DNA of 64,000 nucleotides from Candidatus Gastranaerophilales bacterium. Its GTDB lineage: Bacteria; Cyanobacteriota; Vampirovibrionia; Gastranaerophilales; Gastranaerophilaceae. A program made the translations under genes and the position numbers. The DNA lies in contig CANQJT010000005.1 in NCBI GenBank assembly GCA_947624325.1, positions 1 through 64,000 of the forward strand, written 5' to 3'. Positions 1 through 10,121 of this stretch are shown here, piece by piece. A model generated the notes under the pieces. The model saw only the letters and a program-made list of their open reading frames with translations, was not told the origin of the DNA and searched no databases. The number at the start of each line of letters is the position of its first letter. Position 1 is the first letter of the stretch.

Positions 1-173
1 CAGCCTGCCGTTCCTTCGCTTCGCTGTCGTCACTTCGGCTTCCGCTTTACCGGATTTCATCCGTACGGAATTTCGCTGCCTTGAAATTCCTTTCGCTTCA
101 GCCTGCCGTTCCTTCGCTTCGCTGTCGTCACTTCGGCTTCCGCTTTACCGGATTTCATCCGTACGGAATTTCG

Positions 174-175
<2 letters not shown>
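1..175. repeat. GC-rich tandem repeat array ending at the groL stop codon
   Basis: A 77-bp segment at 1-77 recurs identically at 99-175, a period of 98 bp; the array runs off the left edge. One complete unit lies at 83-172, bounded by the 8-bp inverted repeat GAAATTCC (83-90) and GGAATTTC (165-172). The array is far richer in GC than its surroundings. Its last bases supply the TAG stop of groL, which is read on the minus strand. A diverged relative lies at 41122-41222. Confidence 0.9.
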
Positions 176-2122
<1,947 letters not shown>

Positions 2123-2221
2123 TTTATTTTCCTCCTTTTAATCTACCTTCTTATAATTTCTTTATACAATGAATTTTCAATTATTCTTAAAATATTAATG
2201 AAAAATTAATTTTTTAATTAT

Positions 2222-2974
2222 TTAACCGAATAACCAATCACAGCATACTGTTACAAATTTTTCTCTGTTTTGAATAAATAAATCCTCTGCATGACAACAA
2301 TTTTCAAATAATTCAAATTTTTTATCACATACCGCTTTCGTAAATAATGCTTTTGTATGCCAGTTTTCAACTGTAGGGTCTTTTTCACCTGCCAAAAAAA
2401 GTGTCGGACATTTTATTCTTTCCACTATATCTATCGGTCTTACTTTTTTTTCGGGTATTATTGAAGGTCGAACAGAAAACCACCTTTTTAACTCGCATTT
2501 TTGCAGTGTCGGAATCCATGCTTCTTTTTTCCACACTTTGTTTTCTATTTTTTCAAAACAGCTAGGGGCACTTATTGCAATAATTTTCGTTATGCTGTTA
2601 TTTTCTGCACCTGCAATTAAAGCTACAGCACCGCCTAAAGAAAACCCCATAACATATATTTTTTTATATTTTCCTTTTGCAAAGTCTATCACAGCCGATA
2701 AATCATTAACTTCTTTACTTGTAAATGTATATAATCCTCCGCTGTGTCCATGTCCTCTAAAATCCATGGTTATTACATCACTGTATCTGCAAAATATTTC
2801 ACTCATTTGTCTGAATGACTTGCTATCCTTTGTCATAAACCATCCCGGTGCAAGTATTACAACACTCTCAAAATTATTTTCATAATAATTTATTGCTATT
2901 TTTATATTGTCCTGAGTTGTGATTTTTACTTCATTCATAATTAAACAAATAACATAAATAGATAACTTTTTCAT
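2222..2974 (-). CDS. Alpha/beta hydrolase (serine hydrolase)
   Basis: Predicted cytoplasmic alpha/beta-hydrolase of the lysophospholipase/esterase-like group. In the longest reading (250 aa) the nucleophile elbow is GFSLGG with Ser112. An acidic residue lies in LAGEKDPTV (Asp199) and the catalytic His follows in CCHAEDLF (His228), completing a triad in the right order. DFRGHGHSGG (71-80) is the usual loop before the nucleophile. The start is uncertain: an internal ATG at 2938 (MNEVKITTQD) would remove a 12-residue hydrophobic leader, and neither start has a convincing ribosome binding site. The substrate cannot be told from sequence. Confidence 0.85.
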   Translation of the reverse strand: MKKLSIYVICLIMNEVKITTQDNIKIAINYYENNFESVVILAPGWFMTKDSKSFRQMSEIFCRYSDVITMDFRGHGHSGGLYTFTSKEVNDLSAVIDFAKGKYKKIYVMGFSLGGAVALIAGAENNSITKIIAISAPSCFEKIENKVWKKEAWIPTLQKCELKRWFSVRPSIIPEKKVRPIDIVERIKCPTLFLAGEKDPTVENWHTKALFTKAVCDKKFELFENCCHAEDLFIQNREKFVTVCCDWLFG

Positions 2975-3062
2975 TACAATTTGTTAACAAATCATACTAT
3001 TTCCTAAAGTTTTAAAAAAAGATGCCGATTATAAAAATATAAACAGTATAAGGACCCTATAA

Positions 3063-3218
3063 ATGGAAAGCAAATATATAATACCTGCGAGCAATATATC
3101 AGAAGGAGTAGAATTCTTTTTAAGAGGAGCTAAAAAAAGAAGATCTATGGCTATCGCAAGTGTAAGACAAATTAATTCGGATATCGGAGTTAACTTAAAA
3201 CTGATTTCAGCTAAATAA
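3063..3218 (+). CDS. Small basic protein, 51 aa, function unknown
   Basis: An open frame of 51 codons with an AAGGA ribosome binding site seven bases before its ATG, and followed within 20 bp by a hairpin terminator. The product (MESKYIIPASNISEGV...) has a Lys/Arg patch, AKKRRS, in the middle. There is no membrane segment, Cys pair or recognisable domain. An AT-rich TATAAAAATATAA stretch upstream could be its -10 region. It stands alone between two minus-strand genes, which argues that it is an independent transcription unit. Evidence is start, SD and terminator only; I do not recognise a family. Confidence 0.55.
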   Translation: MESKYIIPASNISEGVEFFLRGAKKRRSMAIASVRQINSDIGVNLKLISAK

Positions 3219-3234
3219 GTTTTAAAAAAAGTTT

Positions 3235-3260
3235 AAAACCGCTTTTATTGAGCGGTTTTT
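3235..3260. terminator. Bidirectional intrinsic terminator
   Basis: Nine-bp stem AAAACCGCT/AGCGGTTTT (3235-3243, 3251-3259) with a 7-nt loop. T runs follow in the plus direction, serving the 51-aa gene. In the minus direction A-rich sequence at 3222-3238 reads as T runs, serving the DivIC-like gene, whose stop codon lies inside the loop. Confidence 0.75.
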
Positions 3261-3610
3261 CGGTTTTTATTTTTCTTTTTATCATTAACAAGAACTTCCG
3301 AGTCCTTATTTTCAGTTTTATTAACTATTACAAGTATTTCATCCTTCTCAGCCATTTTAAGGTTATTTCTTGCAATAGATTCCAATATTTTATCAGAATT
3401 ATAATTTTTTAAATCTGATTTTAATTGTTTATTTTTATTTAATTCTTCATTTCTTTTTGCCTCAAGTCCTTTTATTTTAGAGGAAAAAGTAATATTTTTA
3501 GATATATTTTGAACCGCACTTACGGTAAGTTCAATAATACATATTAAAAGAACTACTGTAAGTATTGAATATTTAAATTTAGTTTGTTTCTTTTGAGGTT
3601 TATTTTCCAT
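3245..3610 (-). CDS. Septum formation initiator family protein (DivIC/FtsB-like)
   Basis: Small bitopic membrane protein expected to act in the divisome FtsB/FtsL/FtsQ-type complex. It has a short basic N terminus, one membrane helix (about residues 15-33), and a coiled coil (about 45-75). The family-typical segment ESIARNNLKMAEKDEILVIV (about 81-100) resembles the conserved A-R-x-x-L-x-M-x-x-x-x-E end of DivIC/FtsB. The tail is very Lys-rich (KKKNKNRKTAQ). It follows the OppD-type gene on the minus strand with a 25-bp gap. Confidence 0.8.
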   Translation of the reverse strand: MENKPQKKQTKFKYSILTVVLLICIIELTVSAVQNISKNITFSSKIKGLEAKRNEELNKNKQLKSDLKNYNSDKILESIARNNLKMAEKDEILVIVNKTENKDSEVLVNDKKKNKNRKTAQ

Positions 3611-3635
3611 AATTAAAATTATACTCTAATACAAG

Positions 3636-4586
3636 TTATTTATAAAGCCAGCATGCACATTTTGAATTATTTATATTGAAGCCGGGCGGAAACTCTTGTT
3701 TACATATTTCTATTTTTTTTGAGCATCTCGGTTCAAAAGAACATCCTTTAAAATAATCTTTTATATTAGGCGGCTGACCTTCTATTGCCTCAAGTTTTAA
3801 TGTATTAAAATCAGGCAGAGCCTTTATTAATGCTTGAGTGTATGGATGAAGAGGATTTTTAAATATTTCATCCGCTGATGAACTTTCAACCACATGCCCG
3901 TTATACATAACCGCAGCCGTATCCGCTGTTTCATATACAAGCCCGAAATCGTGCGATATAAATATAAATGAAGTTTTATTTTCTTTTTGAATTTCCTTTA
4001 AAAGCTCCGTAATTTGAGCCTGCACGGTAACATCCAATGCAGTTGTAGGTTCATCACAAATTATAATTTTTGACCTGCAGGCAATTGCCATTGCTATTAT
4101 TACTCTTTGACGCATTCCTCCTGAAAATTCATGCGGATATGACTTTAATCGCTCCTTCGCATTAGGGATTTTAACCTGCTCTAATACTTCTACCGCCCTA
4201 TTTTCAGCCTCTTTCCCTTTTAATCCCTGATGAATTTCTATAACTTCAAGTATTTGAGAACCTATGGTATATAAAGGATTTAATGAGGTCATAGGATCTT
4301 GAGGAATTAATGCAATTTCCCTTCCTCTAATTCGCTGCATTTCATTTTCATTTAATTTTAACAGGTTTTGCCCTTTATATATTATTTCACCCGATAAAAT
4401 TTTTGCATTAGGAGGCAATAATTTTAAAATAGACATCGCAGTAATTGTTTTACCGCACCCTGATTCCCCGACTATTGCCAGCATTTTCCCTTCTTCAAGA
4501 GACAAATTTACCTCGTGTAATGCCTTATAGTCTTTATTTTCAGAATGAAAAGCCAAACTTAAATTTTTAATCTCAAGAATGTTCAT
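3636..4586 (-). CDS. Oligopeptide/dipeptide ABC transporter ATP-binding protein (OppD/DppD-like)
   Basis: ATPase of a peptide-type (or nickel-type) importer on the cytoplasmic face of the membrane. Walker A is GESGCGKT (40-47), the signature is FSGGMRQR, and Walker B is IIICDEPTTALD. The C-terminal Cys-bearing extension (LHPYTQALIKALP ... GCSFEPRCSKK) is the oligopeptide-importer C-terminal domain, which in the family can bind an Fe-S cluster. No permease, binding protein or OppF partner is adjacent, so its complex must be encoded elsewhere. The start codon has no ribosome binding site but a good promoter 6 nt upstream, suggesting a leaderless mRNA. Confidence 0.9.
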   Translation of the reverse strand: MNILEIKNLSLAFHSENKDYKALHEVNLSLEEGKMLAIVGESGCGKTITAMSILKLLPPNAKILSGEIIYKGQNLLKLNENEMQRIRGREIALIPQDPMTSLNPLYTIGSQILEVIEIHQGLKGKEAENRAVEVLEQVKIPNAKERLKSYPHEFSGGMRQRVIIAMAIACRSKIIICDEPTTALDVTVQAQITELLKEIQKENKTSFIFISHDFGLVYETADTAAVMYNGHVVESSSADEIFKNPLHPYTQALIKALPDFNTLKLEAIEGQPPNIKDYFKGCSFEPRCSKKIEICKQEFPPGFNINNSKCACWLYK

Positions 4587-4592
4587 AAATGC

Positions 4593-4621
4593 ATATTAAC
4601 TTATGTCTTTTATAAAATCAA
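4593..4621 (-). promoter_or_regulatory. Promoter of the OppD-like gene, probably leaderless
   Basis: On the minus strand TTGATT (4621-4616), a 17-bp spacer, then TAATAT (4598-4593). Only 6 nt separate the -10 box from the ATG, and no Shine-Dalgarno is present. Confidence 0.65.
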
Positions 4622-4634
4622 TTATTCAAATTAA

Positions 4635-5480
4635 CTATACTTCAATTTTTCCGGTAAAAACAAATTCTGCATTACCTGACATGAATACATCACAGGAAGA
4701 ATTTTCTTTTGAGCCGTTCCATTCAATGACCAATTGGCCGCCCGGCAGATTAACTTTTACTTCATTATCGCATAATTCATTTAGTATAGATGCAACTACA
4801 CTTGCGCAAGCTCCTGTTCCGCAGGCAAGGGTAATAGCACAACCTCTTTCCCAAACATCCAGATTAATTTCATTTCTTGAAAGTATTTTTATAAATTCGA
4901 CATTTGTTTTTTCGGGGAATAATTCATTTGTTTCAACTTCTCTGCCATATTTTAAAGCAAGAGCTTTAGTATCTTCATCCGTTATTATTACACAATGCGG
5001 ATTGCCCATACTAACAGCATTCGCCGTAAATGTTCTATCAGATACCTTAACTTCAAAATTAAGATTATTCTCAACTTTAACAGGTATTTTAACAGGTTCA
5101 AGTATCGGCTTATTCATATTCACCCTGACCCTGCCATCCTCTAATATTTTAGGAATTATAGTGCCTGCTTTTGTTTCAACTGAAAATTCTTTCTTTTTCA
5201 TTAACCCTTTGGAATAAACGTATTTGGAAAAGCACCTTATACCGTTTCCGCACATTTGAGCAGGTGTTCCGTCAGAATTATAAAAGAACCAGCCTATATC
5301 CGTTTCTCTTGTATACGGATTTATTACAATTAATCCGTCAGCACCAATGCCAAAATGCCTGTCGCATAATTTTAAAGCTAATTTATCAGGGGTCTTCCCT
5401 GTTTTTATATATTCTTCATAATCAAGAATTACAAAATCATTTCCAAGTCCTTGCATTTTTGTGAAATTAATTACGGTCAT
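4635..5480 (-). CDS. dapF: Diaminopimelate epimerase
   Basis: Interconverts LL- and meso-diaminopimelate, supplying lysine and the peptidoglycan cross-linking residue. The two catalytic cysteines sit in MCGNGIRC and ACGTGACA, both intact; the opening FTKMQGLGNDFVILD and GGQLVIEW near the end are also canonical. Its 281 residues match the family. The start overlaps the end of the upstream GHL10 gene by 14 bp, suggesting co-transcription and translational coupling. Confidence 0.96.
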   Translation of the reverse strand: MTVINFTKMQGLGNDFVILDYEEYIKTGKTPDKLALKLCDRHFGIGADGLIVINPYTRETDIGWFFYNSDGTPAQMCGNGIRCFSKYVYSKGLMKKKEFSVETKAGTIIPKILEDGRVRVNMNKPILEPVKIPVKVENNLNFEVKVSDRTFTANAVSMGNPHCVIITDEDTKALALKYGREVETNELFPEKTNVEFIKILSRNEINLDVWERGCAITLACGTGACASVVASILNELCDNEVKVNLPGGQLVIEWNGSKENSSCDVFMSGNAEFVFTGKIEV

Positions 5481-7422
5481 CTTTTTTCTTCCTTGATTTT
5501 CTCTTCTTATCTTTATACATTACTTGAGGTTTATAATTTTCATCAATTTCTTTATATTTTTCATCACGAACTTCGTATGATTTATTAAATACTCTTGTCT
5601 TTAGTGCATCAATATATTTTTCATCCAAATGTGCATAATCAAACAAAATTTCGCCTTTTAAATTATATTCTCTTGTTTTATGTATTTGGACAAGTAAATC
5701 CTCATCTGCTCCGCCCATAAATGTAACAAATAATCCGGCATAAATTTTAGTCGCATTTGATGTATTATTTATAACATCACTTATAAGCATATTAGCAGTA
5801 TTTTTATCGCCTGTTAATATTAAAGGTGTTAATCCGTCTACATAATTATTAATTGACCAATCACGCCAATTCTGCATTTTTGTTGTAATGGATTTCCTTA
5901 AATCAGGAAAAATTACGGCAGTAAGTTTTATATTGGTATTTTTTGTTAAGTTTTGAACATCCTTTACAAAATCAGATATTCTGTTTTGTCTGTATAAAGA
6001 CCACAACTCCCAGTCACCAGTACCGTATTGTATATCAACAGGATCAATTCCGTATATTGACATAAACTCATTTCGTGCTGTTTGAGTATAACCCCAGTTT
6101 GTTTGAGCATAATTTGAAAATGATGAATCTACTGTTTGAGGATACCTTATATAATCTAAGTTAATTCCGTCAGGTTTATATTTTGTTATTATTTCATTCA
6201 AAATACCCATTAAATATGCTTTTACCTGCGAGTTTGCAGGGTCAAGAAAGTACCCGTTATGTTCCGATAATGAAGGTTCAAGAAATTCAGAATCATAATT
6301 TGAAAGTCTTCGATTTCCCCACATAGGATATACACTTAACACATGGTTTGGTGTAGTTTGGGGATTTTCATTCCCCACATAAAATGTTTCAAACCAAACA
6401 TGCAATTTCATATTTCGTTTATGACACTCTTTTATCCAAATTTCTAAAGGATCAAAACCTATAAATTCTTCTCTTTGAGGTATAACCCCGTTATTTTTAA
6501 GGTATTCACTGGGATATATTGTTTTTCCATGGAAATATGTTTCTAAAAATACATCTGTAATTCCTGCATTTGATATTCGTTCAACTGTTTTCTCAATAGC
6601 TGAAGGACTTTTTTCAACAGGTCTTACCCAAATACCTTTTAATTCATCTTTATTATAAGGAATAGCATTTTTAATTGCGGAATTCAAAGAAGTCATTGCA
6701 TTATTAATATATGCTTGAGTCTTATCAGGTTTTTTCTCCGCTTTTCGTAAATAATTTTTTGACTCTTCCATATATTCGCTTGCTTTTTTATCATTATATA
6801 AAATGTCAATTTTTTTATAATAATCAACTAAACTGTTTACTTCGGAAAGCTTTTCTTTAGCTGCGAAAACTAAACTGTCAGGGGTTAAATAAACCCTTAT
6901 AACACCCAACGCATAATCAATATATACTTTTGAACCTATCTGTATATTTTGATTAATCCAAGTTTTAGCTTGACCATGACCTGATATAACAAATCCGTTT
7001 TTCGGGATAATCGAATCGGCACCATTCAGCCGGACAACCATATTATTTTCAACAATAGCTTCTGTTCCAAATTCATTTGTTCCTGTCCTTAACCCATACA
7101 TTGGAGTATATATAACCAGCTGATTAGGACCTCTTAAGCCCGGATAATAGGAATAACTGCTGTTTGTTTTTTGAGGATTTATTGCATTATACTGCTTTTG
7201 TAATTCCTGATATATAATCCCATCAGGCATGACGGGTGCAGACAATACCGGTATTAATGATAAATTAAGTCCTTTATCATTATATATTATCTTGCTGCCG
7301 TTTGGTGAATTATACTGCACTGTCTGATTAGGCTGTAAATTGATATTCATATCATCCGCCAATGCAGGCTTACAAACAGCTAAAATTAAGATTAAAATTA
7401 AAATCCCTAACAATCTTCTCAT
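5467..7422 (-). CDS. GHL10 / family 10 glycosyl-hydrolase-like exported protein
   Basis: Predicted secreted or lipid-free envelope enzyme. After a hydrophobic signal peptide (MRRLLGILILILILAV) comes a beta-rich region of about 170 residues, then a helical linker. The GHL10 (DUF187, COG1649) barrel follows: ELKGIWVRP, ITDVFLETYFHG, NMKLHVWFETF and PDGINLDYIRYP. The tail is Lys/Arg-rich. Exact substrate is unknown; family members are thought to act on glycans. I prefer the ATG at 7422 over one at 7461: the signal peptide begins there and a promoter box fits 7 nt upstream, whose -35 region overlaps the longer start. Full length from 7422 is 651 aa. Confidence 0.85.
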   Translation of the reverse strand: MRRLLGILILILILAVCKPALADDMNINLQPNQTVQYNSPNGSKIIYNDKGLNLSLIPVLSAPVMPDGIIYQELQKQYNAINPQKTNSSYSYYPGLRGPNQLVIYTPMYGLRTGTNEFGTEAIVENNMVVRLNGADSIIPKNGFVISGHGQAKTWINQNIQIGSKVYIDYALGVIRVYLTPDSLVFAAKEKLSEVNSLVDYYKKIDILYNDKKASEYMEESKNYLRKAEKKPDKTQAYINNAMTSLNSAIKNAIPYNKDELKGIWVRPVEKSPSAIEKTVERISNAGITDVFLETYFHGKTIYPSEYLKNNGVIPQREEFIGFDPLEIWIKECHKRNMKLHVWFETFYVGNENPQTTPNHVLSVYPMWGNRRLSNYDSEFLEPSLSEHNGYFLDPANSQVKAYLMGILNEIITKYKPDGINLDYIRYPQTVDSSFSNYAQTNWGYTQTARNEFMSIYGIDPVDIQYGTGDWELWSLYRQNRISDFVKDVQNLTKNTNIKLTAVIFPDLRKSITTKMQNWRDWSINNYVDGLTPLILTGDKNTANMLISDVINNTSNATKIYAGLFVTFMGGADEDLLVQIHKTREYNLKGEILFDYAHLDEKYIDALKTRVFNKSYEVRDEKYKEIDENYKPQVMYKDKKRKSRKKKDDRN

Positions 7423-7429
7423 ACATAAT

Positions 7430-7458
7430 ATAATAGTAAAAACTTGCTGATTTGTTAA
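7430..7458 (-). promoter_or_regulatory. Promoter of the GHL10-dapF unit, probably leaderless
   Basis: Minus strand: TTAACA (7458-7453), 17-bp spacer, TATTAT (7435-7430), then 7 nt to the ATG at 7422. There is no Shine-Dalgarno. It faces away from the dnaJ-type promoter. Confidence 0.5.
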
Positions 7459-7503
7459 CATATTTTTTCGGATAAAATTAAAAAAAAATTAACTATTTAA
7501 GAT

Positions 7504-7531
7504 TTGATGCTTTTTTATATTAATATATTAA
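7504..7531 (+). promoter_or_regulatory. Promoter of the dnaJ-type operon
   Basis: TTGATG (7504-7509), 16-bp spacer, TATTAA (7526-7531). A leader of about 12 nt carries the strong AAGGAG ribosome binding site before the ATG at 7551. Confidence 0.5.
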
Positions 7532-7550
7532 GGTAAGGAGATATAAATTA

Positions 7551-8609
7551 ATGGAATATAAAGATTATTATAAAATCTTAGGTGTAGAAAGAGATGCAAC
7601 CGAAGCAAAAATAAAATCGGCATACAGAAAATTAGCAAGGCAGTATCATCCGGATGTTAATAAATCTCCCGATGCGGTAAATAAATTTAAAGATATTAAT
7701 GAAGCATATGAAGTATTATCTGATAAAGAAAAGAAAAGCAGATATGACAGTTTAGGAGCGAATTGGCAGCAAGGTGCTAATTTTACACCTCCTCCCGGCT
7801 TTGAAGGATTTAATTTTAATAATTTTAATCAAGGCGGATTTAGTCAGGGATTTTCTAATATGGGAGATTTCTCAGACTTTTTCAGTTCATTATTCGGCGA
7901 TTTTATGGGTGCAGGTCAAACAGGAAGAAGAACTTCAAGAAAATCATCTCAAGGATTTTCTTATGAAGATTTATTTTCCAATCCGGGGAAAAGAGCAAAG
8001 TCACAAAATTCATTCCAAAATGAACAGCCTGCAGAAAATCTTGACATAACGCAAGATTTAAATATAACAGCAAAAGATTTAATGAGTGATAAACCCATCA
8101 GTGTAAAAATGAACACTGTAGAAAAATGTATGAAATGCTCGGGAGCCGGAAGCATTTGTTCTGAATGCGGAGGAACAGGAATTGTAAGTAAAACAAGAAC
8201 TTTGAGCGTTAAACTGCCTAAAGGAGTAAAAGAAGGTCAAAAAATAAGACTTAAAGGTGAAGGTAAAACCGATAATTACGGAAGAAAAGGCGATTTATAT
8301 TTTATCATTAAATTTAAAGATAATGAATACATTATAGATGAAGAAAATCTTACCAAAACAGTAGAAATAACTCCTGCTGAAGCAGTAATGGGCTGTAAAA
8401 AAGATATTTCAACACTGCATGGTATTATTAATATTAAAATACCGCCTGAAACAAGAAGCGGTAAAACATTAAGACTCAAAGATTTGGGACTCCCGAAAAA
8501 AACAGGAGGCTACGGCAATTTAAATCTTAAAATATCAATTAATATACCTGTTTCAATATCATCAAAACAAAAAGAATTATATAAAAAATTATTGGAAATT
8601 GAACAATGA
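7551..8609 (+). CDS. DnaJ-family co-chaperone with a reduced (two-repeat) zinc finger
   Basis: Hsp40 that should stimulate a DnaK ATPase. J domain at 1-66 with HPD at 33-35, then a Gly/Phe-rich linker (about 75-135). A short zinc region with only two CxxC units, C193-C196 and C203-C206, follows in place of the usual four CxxCxGxG repeats. Two C-terminal client-binding domains complete it (352 aa, against roughly 375 for full DnaJ). The two-repeat finger could hold one zinc, not two. No dnaK or grpE is adjacent. The next gene overlaps its stop (ATGA), so the two are coupled. Confidence 0.9.
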   Translation: MEYKDYYKILGVERDATEAKIKSAYRKLARQYHPDVNKSPDAVNKFKDINEAYEVLSDKEKKSRYDSLGANWQQGANFTPPPGFEGFNFNNFNQGGFSQGFSNMGDFSDFFSSLFGDFMGAGQTGRRTSRKSSQGFSYEDLFSNPGKRAKSQNSFQNEQPAENLDITQDLNITAKDLMSDKPISVKMNTVEKCMKCSGAGSICSECGGTGIVSKTRTLSVKLPKGVKEGQKIRLKGEGKTDNYGRKGDLYFIIKFKDNEYIIDEENLTKTVEITPAEAVMGCKKDISTLHGIINIKIPPETRSGKTLRLKDLGLPKKTGGYGNLNLKISINIPVSISSKQKELYKKLLEIEQ

Positions 8610-9226
8610 AAGTAAAAATATACCAAACAGGTCCGTTGGAAGTTAATACATATGTTTTAACTGATGAAAATTCAAAAGAAGCAGTAATAATTGATTTGGG
8701 CGGAAGCTATCAAAAAATTAAAGAAGATTTATCAGGATATAATATTAAGTTTGTTTTAAATACGCACGGACATTTGGACCATATTTTAGGTGAAACGGAA
8801 TTACAAAAAGAAAATCCTGAAATTCCAATATATATGCATAAAAATGATGAAATACATATAAATCATATGGCACAGACAGCGCAAATGTGGGGTCTGGATA
8901 AAATTTCAAATGTAATAAAACCTGATAAATTTATAGATGAGACATCCCAATTATTTATAGGTAAAAATCAAATTAATATTATACATACTCCGGGTCATTC
9001 AAAAGGCAGTTTATCTTATTATACAGACGGAAAACTGTTTTGCGGCGATGCATTATTCTTCCGTAATATAGGCAGAACAGATTTTTTTGACGGCGACTAT
9101 GACGAATTAATCGCATCAATAAAAGAAAAACTGCTAATTTTACCTGATGATACTACCGTATATACAGGGCATGGGCCTTCTACCAATATAAAGGATGAGA
9201 AACTTTATAACCCATATCTACAATAA
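8606..9226 (+). CDS. MBL-fold metallohydrolase (glyoxalase II-like)
   Basis: Cytoplasmic binuclear metal hydrolase of 206 residues. The metal motif is HGHLDH (H54, H56, D58, H59); further ligands are expected in HTPGHSKGSL and FCGDALF, and the final His in YTGHGPST. This is the short YcbL-like form that lacks the C-terminal substrate domain of classical glyoxalase II, so thioesterase activity is likely but the substrate is not fixed. Its ATG overlaps the dnaJ-type stop codon by 4 bp. Confidence 0.9.
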   Translation: MKVKIYQTGPLEVNTYVLTDENSKEAVIIDLGGSYQKIKEDLSGYNIKFVLNTHGHLDHILGETELQKENPEIPIYMHKNDEIHINHMAQTAQMWGLDKISNVIKPDKFIDETSQLFIGKNQINIIHTPGHSKGSLSYYTDGKLFCGDALFFRNIGRTDFFDGDYDELIASIKEKLLILPDDTTVYTGHGPSTNIKDEKLYNPYLQ

Positions 9227-9254
9227 AAGAGAACCATTTTACCGCTTTTTATGC

Positions 9255-9362
9255 TTAATTACTAAGCATATCTATTTCCTGTAAACCTTTTACAACTTCA
9301 AAGCTCAATAAATGTAAAAAGAGTCCAAGATTTTCGGCTAATTTTAAATTTAACTCGTTCAT
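9255..9362 (-). CDS. Small protein, 35 aa, function unknown
   Basis: A 35-codon frame on the minus strand (MNELNLKLAENLGLFL...). It has an AAAGGAT ribosome binding site spaced for its ATG and a good promoter just upstream. The peptide is amphipathic: a Leu-rich central stretch (LGLFLHLLSF) is flanked by acidic residues, so it could lie on a membrane or bind a partner. A 7-bp hairpin at 9251-9269 overlaps the stop codon. It sits alone in a 420-bp gap between plus-strand genes. I do not recognise a family. Confidence 0.5.
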   Translation of the reverse strand: MNELNLKLAENLGLFLHLLSFEVVKGLQEIDMLSN

Positions 9363-9384
9363 AAATATCCTTTTTATATCCTAT

Positions 9385-9413
9385 GATATATCTAACGGCA
9401 TATTTATAATCAA
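9385..9413 (-). promoter_or_regulatory. Promoter of the 35-aa small gene
   Basis: Minus strand: TTGATT (9413-9408), 17-bp spacer, TATATC (9390-9385), followed about 15 nt later by the ribosome binding site. Confidence 0.5.
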
Positions 9414-9646
9414 ACTTTAGATTTAAATAATTAACAGAAACAAATCTTTACAATTAAAAACCTTATAAAAATTAACGATTAGGGGTATTTTGTACACTAA
9501 ATAAAATTTAAAATAAATACATCAAATCATCCAAAAATTATTCAAAATTTAATTATTATTTACACCAAAAGTATGATATTAAAAAAAGCCAAATATGATA
9601 ACCTTATTGTACCAATTAGGAATGTAAAAAAATAGAAAGGGCTATT
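9414..9646. other. AT-rich intergenic stretch
   Basis: Very AT-rich sequence between the divergent small gene and the 149-aa hypothetical gene. I see no gene, hairpin terminator or repeat in it. It presumably holds the promoter for the gene at 9647, but no -35/-10 pair is convincing. Confidence 0.5.
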
Positions 9647-10096
9647 ATGCAAATAGGTAAAATCAGTTTACATACAACAAAAACAAACGCAAACAATAAA
9701 TCTGCAGCTGAAAAGCAATTCAGCACAAATCCTTTTGGGGTAAGTTTTAAAGGGAATGTAATACAAGCAGATGTTTTTGAAGGTGCAAAAAATTCAAGCA
9801 TCACTAAAAACATAGCAGAAAAAAGCAAATTATATGCATCTGCCATTGTAAGCGGAATAAATAATTTTAACGAAGCTTTTAAATCCAGAATGAATTCAGT
9901 TGTATCATTCGGTAAAAAAATAACACACAATGTATTTGACACTCTTGAAAGAATAGGTAGTACAGAAATTACTATAGATATGAACGGAATAAAAAATAAA
10001 ATATTCCCGGACAGACAATACAGTGTTAAACAATTATCAAATAAATCAGTATGTGAACTGAAATCCTTGTGGCAAGACTTGGATGCTATTGAATAA
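9647..10096 (+). CDS. Hypothetical protein with an N-terminal VSFKG motif
   Basis: A 149-residue protein of unknown function. It has no signal peptide or membrane segment. The first 40 residues are Asn/Ser/Thr/Lys-rich and contain NPFGVSFKGNV (29-38); the remainder is mixed helical. A similar short motif occurs early in three other hypothetical proteins of this window (see findings). GAAAGGG precedes the ATG. It is followed at 25 bp by the HEAT-like gene, so the two are probably one operon. Products of this kind are, as far as I recall, common and lineage-restricted in gut Melainabacteria. Confidence 0.75.
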   Translation: MQIGKISLHTTKTNANNKSAAEKQFSTNPFGVSFKGNVIQADVFEGAKNSSITKNIAEKSKLYASAIVSGINNFNEAFKSRMNSVVSFGKKITHNVFDTLERIGSTEITIDMNGIKNKIFPDRQYSVKQLSNKSVCELKSLWQDLDAIE

Positions 10097-10121
10097 TTAA
10101 GAAAAATTGGGGAGAGAGATA

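Noticed and set aside
2123-2221. CIRCE/HrcA operator upstream of groES
   Set aside because: No TTAGCACTC-N9-GAGTGCTAA or close variant is present in the gap or groES leader.
4603-5217. 204-aa plus-strand frame opposite dapF
   Set aside because: It lies wholly antisense to a clearly real dapF with intact catalytic motifs and has no ribosome binding site.
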